Positions 1-7,461 of a stretch of DNA of 64,000 bases are shown piece by piece; positions within the stretch are counted from its first letter, which is position 1; every line of letters starts with the position of its first letter. The stretch covers positions 62,001-126,000 of the forward strand of contig NZ_JAAFZH010000008.1 of NCBI RefSeq assembly GCF_010435915.1, given 5' to 3'. The notes below the pieces were generated by a model. That model was not told where the DNA came from. It ran no database searches and saw only the letters and a list, made by a program, of their open reading frames with translations. The DNA comes from Spirosoma terrae (lineage in GTDB: Bacteria > Bacteroidota > Bacteroidia > Cytophagales > Spirosomataceae). The translations under genes and the position numbers were made by a program.

Positions 1-219
1 GGCTTTTATGATAATATGGTCGGTCTGAACAATATCGCTTTCGCCATTCCCCATCTGAAACGTAATCTGGGGTGCAGCTACCGTTTCAGGGGTAAACAGG
101 CCTTGCGTATTAAGTTTCTGTCGACCACTGCGAGACGTCGAAATCGTGGTTTCGGACTCCTGGGCATACGTAATAAGCGATAGCAGAAACCCGATTGTAA
201 TGAGTAGATATGTTTTCAT
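1..219 (-). CDS. Secreted protein, N-terminal part only (possible OmpA-family paralogue)
   Basis: The reading frame starts with ATG at 219 and runs off the left edge, giving 73 codons. It opens with a signal peptide (MKTYLLITIGFLLSLITYAQ). Right after the cleavage site is STSRSGRQKLNTQGLFTP, which closely matches STSRSVRQKISTKSLYTP at the same place in the OmpA-family protein encoded just upstream (262-792). The two are therefore probably paralogues, although no OmpA domain is visible in the part present here. It is the last gene seen of the minus-strand operon running from 7003, 42 bases after the preceding stop. Function unknown. Confidence 0.75.
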   Translation of the reverse strand, partial: MKTYLLITIGFLLSLITYAQESETTISTSRSGRQKLNTQGLFTPETVAAPQITFQMGNGESDIVQTDHIIIKA

Positions 220-261
220 AAGATAGAGGGGGGCGGATGAGTAGCTAGTTGTTTAGCAGGC

Positions 262-792
262 TTATTGCTTGGTTATCGTCATCTCTACACGTCGGTTGAG
301 TTTACGTGTTTCTTCTGTTCGGTTGCTGGCAACAGGACGGGTAGGGCCAAAACCGCGAGTCGTAATTCGTTTTGCATCGATCCCATTTTTGACCAGATAC
401 GATTTCACCAAATCCACTCGCTTTTTGGATAACGCTACGTTCTGATCGAAGTCGCCCTGGTTGTCGGTATGGCCGCCTAGTTCAATTTCTACAGTAGGCT
501 TATCGCGCATAAAAGTAACCAATTCGTCCAGGGCTGTTTGGGAACTGGGCAGAAATTCAGCCTGGCTCTGAACAAACTGAATAGCCTGCATTTTTTTGAA
601 GTTGCTGTTCGATGCGCTGACGGCTGTACTATTCTTTGCTGCGTTGTCGGTTGTTGGCGTATAAAGACTTTTCGTACTAATCTTCTGACGAACGCTACGT
701 GACGTTGACACAGCAGGACCGCCGTCCTGGCCATAAGCCGCAATCATTCCCCCAAAACAGGCCATCAAAAGTAGAGTCGCTTTCATAAGCAT
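262..792 (-). CDS. OmpA-family peptidoglycan-binding outer-membrane protein
   Basis: A 176-residue exported protein with a signal peptide ending near AAYGQ and a C-terminal OmpA-like domain from about residue 70. The domain carries GGHTDNQGD, the stretch NVALSKKRVDLVKSYL, TTRGFGPTRPVASN and LNRRVEM. The Asp of HTDN and the Arg of NRRVE are the positions that hold diaminopimelate in this family, so binding to peptidoglycan in the periplasm is expected. There is no beta-barrel domain. The start could be at 792 or two codons later at 786. It follows the 262-residue membrane protein gene by 5 bases, so the two are probably co-transcribed. Residues 28-45 match the N-terminus of the next gene. Confidence 0.9.
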   Translation of the reverse strand: MLMKATLLLMACFGGMIAAYGQDGGPAVSTSRSVRQKISTKSLYTPTTDNAAKNSTAVSASNSNFKKMQAIQFVQSQAEFLPSSQTALDELVTFMRDKPTVEIELGGHTDNQGDFDQNVALSKKRVDLVKSYLVKNGIDAKRITTRGFGPTRPVASNRTEETRKLNRRVEMTITKQ

Positions 793-797
793 TGCAA

Positions 798-1586
798 TTA
801 AAACGTATGGACCAGGGCTACGCCAACCGACTGGCTGGCTGGTTGGATTTGCCAGGCTGTTCGTGGCTGGCCCGGTCGAGTGAGTTGATTGCTGGACGAT
901 TTTCGAGCAACCAGCGACACTACATTGGCAACCAACGTAACGGCTGCAGCTCCGGCTACCACCGTGAAAATCGTACGTCGGCTATCGATACTTTTGCGTT
1001 TGTCTTCAGCAGCGTTCCATTCAGGTAGTGTGTTAGCCACACTGTTTTGCTTATAGGCGTCCACATCTTTGTTGATGCCCGATGCCAGCACAAATGAATA
1101 GGCCGCCAGGCCACCCGTTGCAATCCAGCCAATGACCGGTAATGGCGATTTTTTCTGTACGACAACCGGGGCGGGTTTAGGCGGAGTAGGGCGAGTGGCA
1201 ACGGGTGGTCTACGTATGGGTACGGTTCGCACGATACGTATCAGCACTTCTACGTCTTCGTCATTCAGTTGTACATTATCGCGGACAACATCCCAGTAGA
1301 TTATTTTATTAGGACCGGATGAAATGGCTCGCCCTACATTCCCGCTAACCGAAGCCGGACGAAATTTTTTACCGGAGCTGGTTTCTATCTCCACGTACAA
1401 CGAATCGTTAGGATTAGATCGGGGTAAATCGTACTGAATAGCGATTCGTTTTGTTTTCTCATCGACACCGATCCGAATGTTGGTTGCTTCGGACGGAGCC
1501 TGCTGAGCATAGGCTGATAGCCCACTCAGAAAGCTGATTAAACAAGCCGTTATAAGTAGTTTATAGAGGGTTAGAGGTGTTGTCAT
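798..1586 (-). CDS. Exported two-helix membrane protein, paralogue of 5071-5853
   Basis: A 262-residue protein of unknown function. It has a signal peptide ending near SAYAQ, then a beta-rich domain at about residues 30-120 (key stretches YVEIETSSGKKFRPASVSG and IIYWDVVRDNVQL), a Pro-rich linker, and two hydrophobic helices at about 150-170 and 205-228. It ends in a short tail, VALVHTF. The 260-residue protein at 5071-5853 has the same plan and clear similarity throughout, including WDVVRDNV and GINKDVD. Its N-terminal domain resembles ones I recall next to caspase-like and SUMF1-like proteins in Bacteroidota, but I cannot name the family. It lies between the Kelch lipoprotein and the OmpA protein in one operon. 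Confidence 0.8.
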   Translation of the reverse strand: MTTPLTLYKLLITACLISFLSGLSAYAQQAPSEATNIRIGVDEKTKRIAIQYDLPRSNPNDSLYVEIETSSGKKFRPASVSGNVGRAISSGPNKIIYWDVVRDNVQLNDEDVEVLIRIVRTVPIRRPPVATRPTPPKPAPVVVQKKSPLPVIGWIATGGLAAYSFVLASGINKDVDAYKQNSVANTLPEWNAAEDKRKSIDSRRTIFTVVAGAAAVTLVANVVSLVARKSSSNQLTRPGQPRTAWQIQPASQSVGVALVHTF

Positions 1587-1617
1587 AGTAGGTCAGTAGC
1601 TTGATTATGTGCTGTAA

Positions 1618-3813
1618 CTAGAATGTTATAGACCAGACTTCAGTGTTACGGTCGGTGGGCCTGTTGAATGTATAGCCGAAGCAGTAGTAAACGGTGTTTC
1701 CTATGTTGAAGAATGTTCTGCCGCCTTTAATGGACGGAGTGGAAGATAACGACAGAAGGGTCCATTGATCATTCTTAAACTCGAACAATCGACTGTCTTC
1801 GCTTCCAATCGCAAATACTCGGCTGCTGGCGACAACTGCCCCTTGCATAAGCCGTTGCGGCATATCGGGCTTACTGGATAATTTATAACCATCACTGGGA
1901 CTTATCTCATAAGCGCGAACCGGGAATTCGTTGCTACTAAGTTTTATTCCTCCACCGATGTAGCATCTATCGCCATTGGGGAACATAATCGGATAGGCTA
2001 AACCAGCTAGGCTACTGGCCTCAATGACTCGGCTAGTTCCTGTTGTTATTGTGTATTCAACAATCGATGTCTGATCTCTGCCAACAGCTATGTAGGCTTT
2101 GTTGCCGAGGACAGTGGCGTTGGCTAGAAAACGCTTCATATTATTGTCCGCTTTCGTCGTCCACTGATCGGTGGAAGGGTTATAAATCAAAATTTCTGCA
2201 TTAACATTCTGATTACCATCGGCCAGCCCCACAATGTATCCGGTACCATTGTACGAAAACCCAACGCCGTATGAACCTGAACGTGGTAGGTTGTTTTTCT
2301 GAGTCCATCGGTTATTGGTCGCATCAAATTCCCAGACTTCGTTGGTGGGCCCAGATTGTGTATTTCCGCCAATCAAATACGCTTTGTTGCCAATAGAAAA
2401 AGAGGGTACATCGGCGCGGGCTGCTCCGGGAAAGTTGGCGAGTTGACGCCAGGTAGACGTAGCAGCCCCGGTCGTGAATTTTTTCACTTCCCCAAGGCCG
2501 GTTTCTGCTTTGCCATTTACTAGAATTGTTGTGGCGTACCCACGATAGTAGTACGTTGTGTTGGGTTCGAGCGGAAGCGAATACACGTCTGTACCGAACG
2601 CATACAACGCATTCAAATTGTAGGCAGCGTCTCGGTTAGGCATTACCGAGTTTTGGCTGTTGGGCTGAGGATCTGGATTGGTTTTCGAGAAGCAGATGCC
2701 ATACTTGTCTAAAGCAGTTGGCGCGGTTTTAATGCGCATAACCAGATTGGCCTTCGAGCTGGTTATGTCTACTGCGTCTACTGTTTCAATGTCCGGTTTT
2801 TGGGCTACGGCTGGCGTGGCTGTCTGGAACGTCTTAACGGCTCCAAAGGTAACAGTACCAGCCCCATTGATGGCATAGGCTCGGTAGTAATACGTGGTGT
2901 TGGGCTGCAGGTTGCTGATCGTCAGCGATACCGAAGCCCCCGATACCCCCGAGGCTACCACCTTGCTGTCCCCCGTGGTGGGCGTTTGACTGCTGGGAGA
3001 ATAGACCACCCCATACTCTTTTAAGGTGATGGCACTGGCATTGCTGACCTGAACCCCTACCTGCACAGCTGTGGTGCTGGCGGTGCCTACGAGGTCGAGG
3101 GTTTCGGCCACAGCGGCTGGCTCGCCGGTCTTGATCTGTTTGGTTTCTCCATAGCTCACCGTCCCGGCATCGCTGATGGCGTAGGCCCGATAATAATAGG
3201 TGGTGTTGGGCTGTAAGTTGCTGATGGTGACGGTGGTGGTGGCTCCATTACCGCTAGCGGTGGCTTTGGGGTCACTGGTGGTGGGTTGCTGATTGGTGGT
3301 GGAGTAGACAATGCCGAATTCTTTGAGGGTGACGGCGCTGGCATTGGCCACCTGCACTTGAGTCTGGAAGGAGGTGGGGGTTGGGCTTCCCACCAGTTCC
3401 AGGGTTCTGACATCGGCGATGACGGTAGCGGTTTTAAAGGACTGGATTTCGCCGTAACCGATGAGTCCCTTGTCATTGATGGCGTATGTTCTGTAGTAAT
3501 AGGTGGTGTTGGGTTGGAGGCCATTGAGCATGACCTGTGCTGTTGAGTTGGCGCCGGCGGCTGGCACTTTGGTATCGGAGATGGTGGGTAGCTGGTTGGT
3601 TGAGGAGACGACGATGCCGAACTCGGTGAGGGCGTTGGGTCCCAGGGTGGTAATGCTGCATTCAACCTGGACCGAAGTGGTGGCCGGAGAGCTGGGTGAT
3701 CCTGTTTTGACCTGGGGGATCAGATCATACGGCTCCAGCTTCCACTTAGCGCAGTTGGCTAACGTTATACTGACTGCCAGCAACAGCAGTAATTTACGTA
3801 GAAGAGCAGGCAT
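1618..3813 (-). CDS. Lipoprotein with fibronectin-III-like repeats and a Kelch beta-propeller
   Basis: A 731-residue predicted surface or periplasmic lipoprotein. The signal peptide ends in a lipobox with Cys21 (ITLANC), followed by AKWKLEPYDL. The protein then has four FnIII-like modules of about 100 residues (roughly 40-450). Each contains EFGIV or EYGVV near its start and NTTYYYRAYAI near its end. The C-terminal 280 residues carry Kelch motifs such as YLIGGN with EVWEFDATNNRW, consistent with a beta-propeller. The modules are near-identical at DNA level, with a spacing of about 302 bp. The lipobox context (C-x-K-W-x-L) is shared with the PQQ-propeller lipoprotein at 5867-7003. Likely a binding or scaffold protein; ligand unknown. 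Confidence 0.88.
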   Translation of the reverse strand: MPALLRKLLLLLAVSITLANCAKWKLEPYDLIPQVKTGSPSSPATTSVQVECSITTLGPNALTEFGIVVSSTNQLPTISDTKVPAAGANSTAQVMLNGLQPNTTYYYRTYAINDKGLIGYGEIQSFKTATVIADVRTLELVGSPTPTSFQTQVQVANASAVTLKEFGIVYSTTNQQPTTSDPKATASGNGATTTVTISNLQPNTTYYYRAYAISDAGTVSYGETKQIKTGEPAAVAETLDLVGTASTTAVQVGVQVSNASAITLKEYGVVYSPSSQTPTTGDSKVVASGVSGASVSLTISNLQPNTTYYYRAYAINGAGTVTFGAVKTFQTATPAVAQKPDIETVDAVDITSSKANLVMRIKTAPTALDKYGICFSKTNPDPQPNSQNSVMPNRDAAYNLNALYAFGTDVYSLPLEPNTTYYYRGYATTILVNGKAETGLGEVKKFTTGAATSTWRQLANFPGAARADVPSFSIGNKAYLIGGNTQSGPTNEVWEFDATNNRWTQKNNLPRSGSYGVGFSYNGTGYIVGLADGNQNVNAEILIYNPSTDQWTTKADNNMKRFLANATVLGNKAYIAVGRDQTSIVEYTITTGTSRVIEASSLAGLAYPIMFPNGDRCYIGGGIKLSSNEFPVRAYEISPSDGYKLSSKPDMPQRLMQGAVVASSRVFAIGSEDSRLFEFKNDQWTLLSLSSTPSIKGGRTFFNIGNTVYYCFGYTFNRPTDRNTEVWSITF
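2880..3520. repeat. Tandem ~302-bp coding repeats (FnIII-like modules)
   Basis: The DNA encoding NTTYYYR recurs at about 2889, 3191 and 3496, with a more distant copy at about 2546. The spacing of the three closest copies is about 302 bases. The units are similar enough in DNA to indicate recent duplication or gene conversion within the 1618-3813 gene, so module number may differ between strains. Confidence 0.75.
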
Positions 3814-3868
3814 GGAAAAGAAGAGGTCTAAAAAGTTGGCAAATGCAATTGGTAGATAGCGAGCGCTG

Positions 3869-5029
3869 CTACTTCCGCTGGAAATAAAAATCTCCGGTCA
3901 GCGACGTAGATTCCCAGGGCGTCTGTTTATTGTTGGATTGCTTAAGTACTTCGGCTCTAACTTGCTGAAAAAGCTGCGTAATGGTTTGATTGGGCGTTTG
4001 CAGCGCTTTGAGCAAAGCGCCCGTATAAAGCCCATTACGTCCTGTTCCATCGGCCGCCGTTTTGCCAGGGCCGGTGGCGTAGGCTATCACAGAACCTGTC
4101 GGTGCATTCATACTGGCCAACCCATTGTTGTCGCTACCACCCCGGCTTTTCCAGCTTCTATCGAGCGAATTGTTCCGGCAGGCATCCAGCACAACAATAT
4201 TCGTTCGGGTACGGGCGTCTTCCATTTTGGTTAGAACACGCTGCGCATCCAGGCATTCGTACTCAATCTCGTTGGGGCTTAGCGGTTCTGCATCAATCGG
4301 AACCAGGTAGTTATTTCCTTGGCTCTGAAGGCCATGACCAGCGTAGTAAAAAAGACCCACCTGATAATCCCGTAGTTTTTCGCCAAACGTGTTGATGGCC
4401 TGCCGCATTCCCTTATTGTCGAGATTCGTAAACTGAAGAACATCAAAGCCTAACTGCTTCAATGCAGTCGCTATGTCAGTGGCATCATTAACAGGATTAG
4501 ACAGTTTATTGGCCCCCGGATAGTCTGCATTACCGATCACCAGCGCCAGGCGTTTTTCGAGAACCAATACCGGCGGCTTCTTGTAGGTTACCGTAAGCGT
4601 TGAGGTTACTTCGCCACCACCGGTCATGTAGGCAATGAGACGTAACGTATTACCTCCTTCTTTTAACTGCACACTCTGACTAAAAACGTTCTGGCAATCC
4701 TTGTCGCGTTCCACTTTAAGGTCGCGGGTCAGCGTTTGTATCTGGTTGTTTAATGACAGACTATACCGGGCAATGGGTTTGGGTGCGGTTATGCAGGCTT
4801 TGGCAATGAACGTTGGTGCCGAAACGGTTTGGTCAGCCTCCATCTGGCTTGTCCAGTCAATACGTGACGCTACGGCCGGTGTGGGTACCGACGGAAACAA
4901 AGTCATTGTGTTCAGGCGGGTAGGAGTGCTTTCAAACGTAGCAACCGGTTTTCGATCCGATGAGCCAGGCTGTGCCAGCAAGGAAGTAGCCATACACCAA
5001 CCCAATATGGATAAAAGAATCGTTTTCAT
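3869..5029 (-). CDS. Secreted caspase-family (C14) peptidase
   Basis: From the ATG at 5029 the product is 386 residues and begins with a proper signal peptide (MKTILLSILGWCMATSLLAQ). Starts at 5041 or 5071 are possible, but they would place extra residues before the signal peptide. A beta-sandwich-like region (about 40-150) precedes a caspase fold opening with KRLALVIGNADYPG. The catalytic pair is visible: His in FYYAGHG (about residue 232) and Cys in VVLDACRNN (about 284). Bacterial relatives cut after basic or acidic residues, but specificity cannot be read here. It is exported, unlike most bacterial caspase-like proteins tied to cytoplasmic signalling. It lies downstream of the PQQ propeller and two-helix protein in the same operon. 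Confidence 0.9.
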   Translation of the reverse strand: MKTILLSILGWCMATSLLAQPGSSDRKPVATFESTPTRLNTMTLFPSVPTPAVASRIDWTSQMEADQTVSAPTFIAKACITAPKPIARYSLSLNNQIQTLTRDLKVERDKDCQNVFSQSVQLKEGGNTLRLIAYMTGGGEVTSTLTVTYKKPPVLVLEKRLALVIGNADYPGANKLSNPVNDATDIATALKQLGFDVLQFTNLDNKGMRQAINTFGEKLRDYQVGLFYYAGHGLQSQGNNYLVPIDAEPLSPNEIEYECLDAQRVLTKMEDARTRTNIVVLDACRNNSLDRSWKSRGGSDNNGLASMNAPTGSVIAYATGPGKTAADGTGRNGLYTGALLKALQTPNQTITQLFQQVRAEVLKQSNNKQTPWESTSLTGDFYFQRK

Positions 5030-5070
5030 GGCAAGAGACATAAATACTGGTTGATTAAGGGAGATCAGCA

Positions 5071-5853
5071 TTAGAATCGATGGCTTATACCAACACTGGT
5101 TGTTTGATTTCCGGATTGGATGAGTAGTGAGGTGCGACTAGGCTTAGGCTTGGCAACAACCATATAAATTACATTGGCTATGGCCACGGCAGCAGCCGCC
5201 CCAGCAACAATAGTAAAGGTGCCCTTATTGCGGTTAACCTTGTCTTTGATGTCGTTAAAGCGTTGCAGGTCAGCGGCATTCTCGGCGTATGGCTTGCTGT
5301 TGTACTCGTCAACATCTTTATTGATACCGAGTGCCAGTACTGTTGCGTAACCGGCCAGTCCGGCTGTAGCGACCCATCCAATAATAGGAATTGGCGACTT
5401 CTTCCGAACAACACTACCTGGTTCGGCAATACGGTCGGCGGTGGGGCGGGGTGGGGTAGGCTCTGGATTGCTTTTAACGGGTGTTGCTGCCACCGTTGCC
5501 GGGCTGGTTACCGTAACAACCCGACCCACCCGTAACAGCACTTTTACATCTTCATTCAGTCGAACGTTGTCGCGGACAACATCCCAGGCAATGAGCTTGT
5601 TCTTGCCGGGTTTAATAGCCGTTCCTACATCGCCGTTGACGCTGACGGGCCGAATGATACGTCCTGATGCCGTTTCCAGTTCAATATAAATGGAATCGTC
5701 AGGGAGCATTTGCGATAACTCATATTCGATAATTACTTTTTTAACGTTTATGTCGGTGCGCAGCCGAACATTCGTTGCGGATGTCTGTGCCCAACCTAAC
5801 TGGCTCGTTAGACTGATCGACAGCAGAAAGAGAAGTTTAGAAAACGATTTCAT
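5071..5853 (-). CDS. Exported two-helix membrane protein, paralogue of 798-1586
   Basis: A 260-residue protein with a signal peptide ending near LGWAQ. A beta-rich domain follows (YIELETASGRIIRPVSVNG, then IAWDVVRDNVRLNED), then a Pro/Thr linker, two hydrophobic helices (IPIIGWVATAGLAGYATVLA and TFTIVAGAAAAVAIANVIY) and a short tail SVGISHRF. It matches the 262-residue protein at 798-1586 along its whole length. In each case the gene follows a propeller lipoprotein and precedes a different effector-like gene, here the caspase. It may anchor or connect the two, but that is inference from gene order only. Confidence 0.8.
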   Translation of the reverse strand: MKSFSKLLFLLSISLTSQLGWAQTSATNVRLRTDINVKKVIIEYELSQMLPDDSIYIELETASGRIIRPVSVNGDVGTAIKPGKNKLIAWDVVRDNVRLNEDVKVLLRVGRVVTVTSPATVAATPVKSNPEPTPPRPTADRIAEPGSVVRKKSPIPIIGWVATAGLAGYATVLALGINKDVDEYNSKPYAENAADLQRFNDIKDKVNRNKGTFTIVAGAAAAVAIANVIYMVVAKPKPSRTSLLIQSGNQTTSVGISHRF

Positions 5854-5866
5854 GGTGCAGGAAGGG

Positions 5867-7003
5867 TTAGTTTAGGATGGGGCTAATGGACGGATAATCG
5901 CCGTTAACGGCTCCATTGACTAAAATTAGCGGGGTCGCATAAACCTGGTCGCCCGTAGCAAATTCCCACTTCTTGGTGCCAGTGGCCGCATCCAGACAGT
6001 ACATTTTGCCGTCGTTGCTGCCGATATAAACCAGCCCGTTCGATACGGCTGGACTAGCGTACACTTCGTTATTGGTGGCGAATTCCCATTTTTTTGTACC
6101 GCTGTTTGCGTCGAAAGCATACACTTTGTTGTCGCCACTACCGACAAAAATTACGCCGTTGCTATGGGTTGGGCTTCCACCCATAAAACTGCCGGTTTTA
6201 ATGGTCGTCCATAAAATAGTACCCGCCGAAGCGCTTACTGCGTAGAGCTTACCATCATCGCAGCCAACGTAAACGGTGGTTCCCACGACAATAGGGCAGG
6301 AGTTGACTTTGTCGGCCAGCGTAGCAACCCATTTTTGTTTACCGGTGCTGGCTTCTATAGCATACAGTTTTCGGTCGCTACTGCCTATATACACGGTGCC
6401 GCCAGAAACAGTAGGGCTCGACAGAATGTAACCGCCAGTAGGAAACGTCCAGGCTTGAGTGCCGTCTGTTCGGAGGGCATACACTTTACCATCGTCGCAG
6501 CCGAAATAAAGCAACCCATTGGCGAGGGCAGGGCTGGGAATAATTTTTCCTCCTGCCGTAAAGCGCCATTTCTCGTTACCTGTGGCAGCATCCAAGGCAA
6601 AAAAACGCTTGTCGTCATTACCCAGGTAAAGAACCCCGTCGGCAACAACTGGGCTGCTCTCAAATTTATCGCCCGCTGCCAGTTTAGACCATCTTCGGGC
6701 TCCTGATGCTGCGTCAATGGCGTAGATGTACGAATCGAAACCCGCTACGAAGACAGTGCCGCTGGCAAAGGCTGCGCTCGTGTTAATCGTACCGCCGTTG
6801 GTGATAAACTCCCAGTATTTGGCTCCTGTGGCCGCATTCAACGCATACACTTTCTTGTCTTTACTGCCGAAAATAACTAGTGAGCTTGGGGTTGAACCAC
6901 CCGGTTCAGTTGGTTGAATAATTTTATCGTCCAGATTCCATTTTGAGCATCCCGATAGCAACAGAACAATCAAAATAGACGTATAGAGTAAGGTACGTAT
7001 CAT
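5867..7003 (-). CDS. PQQ-like beta-propeller repeat lipoprotein
   Basis: A 378-residue lipoprotein with lipobox LLLSGC (Cys19) followed by SKWNLDDKI, then eight or so propeller blades of about 40 residues. The blades repeat the pattern VYIGSxDxKLYAxDAxTGxxxW. This is the PQQ_2/BamB-like repeat fold. It is not proof of a PQQ enzyme: the conserved dehydrogenase residues are not seen and the whole protein is repeats. It is the first gene of the minus-strand operon reaching the left edge of the window. The divergent tamB gene begins 458 bases away. A scaffold or ligand-sensing role is the most that can be inferred. Confidence 0.9.
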   Translation of the reverse strand: MIRTLLYTSILIVLLLSGCSKWNLDDKIIQPTEPGGSTPSSLVIFGSKDKKVYALNAATGAKYWEFITNGGTINTSAAFASGTVFVAGFDSYIYAIDAASGARRWSKLAAGDKFESSPVVADGVLYLGNDDKRFFALDAATGNEKWRFTAGGKIIPSPALANGLLYFGCDDGKVYALRTDGTQAWTFPTGGYILSSPTVSGGTVYIGSSDRKLYAIEASTGKQKWVATLADKVNSCPIVVGTTVYVGCDDGKLYAVSASAGTILWTTIKTGSFMGGSPTHSNGVIFVGSGDNKVYAFDANSGTKKWEFATNNEVYASPAVSNGLVYIGSNDGKMYCLDAATGTKKWEFATGDQVYATPLILVNGAVNGDYPSISPILN

Positions 7004-7461
7004 TGATGTCTGTCGTTTAAGCGTCTTTAGTACGATAGTAGGTAAAGCGTAATGTATTCATTGTGAATGCGTTCGAAAAAGGTTTAAGATAAAGCGAATA
7101 CGGGAGCATTTCGTCTTAAGGTGCTACGGGTTTGAGTGTTCGGTTGATCTGTTTGAGTAATCGGTCGAATTGACGATCGATAATTGTTAGTCGAAACTTT
7201 GCCCGGTTGAGGAAACGCCGATTCATCATTACCTGAAACCTACTAGTACGTTGGCTTGGGATTTGCTTGACGACACAAAGGTGATTGCGCGTACAATAGG
7301 ATTCAATCCCACAAAAGGGGGATTTTTGGCGTATATTCGGTAGGTTTGACGCTATTTAGCTAACATATTTACGCTGTACGCGTTATGAAGGCATAGCGTT
7401 GTCACCAATTGTGACACGCTAATCGGCTGCCTTCTGGTCAGAAACTCAATAACCACGACGA
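7004..7461. other. Divergent intergenic region between envelope operon and tamB
   Basis: These 458 bases contain no convincing reading frame. They must hold the promoters of both the leftward envelope operon and rightward tamB. A weak hairpin (AATCCC / GGGATT) lies around 7305-7324, and a longer imperfect palindrome at 7395-7420 is listed separately. No clear -7 TAnnTTTG element stood out by eye. Confidence 0.6.
7395..7420. promoter_or_regulatory. Imperfect palindrome upstream of tamB (candidate operator)
   Basis: AGCG-T-TGTCAC, spacer CAATT, GTGACA-CGCT: two 10-base half-sites complementary except for one bulged T. It ends 41 bases before the tamB ATG, where an operator or 5'-leader hairpin would sit. 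Related GTGTCA/TGACAC half-sites occur at 43012-43026. No bound protein is known. Confidence 0.4.

Noticed and set aside
2880..3520. Evenly spaced repeats that could suggest a CRISPR-like array
   Set aside because: The period is about 302 bp, the repeats are in frame in a lipoprotein gene and encode FnIII-like modules.
3156..3665. 169-codon Pro/Ser-rich frame on the minus strand within the FnIII lipoprotein gene
   Set aside because: It is an alternative frame of the repetitive FnIII modules; its composition is an artefact of the biased codons and it has no start context or domain.
5867..7003. PQQ-dependent dehydrogenase
   Set aside because: Only propeller repeats are present; catalytic and cofactor residues and the usual length are missing.
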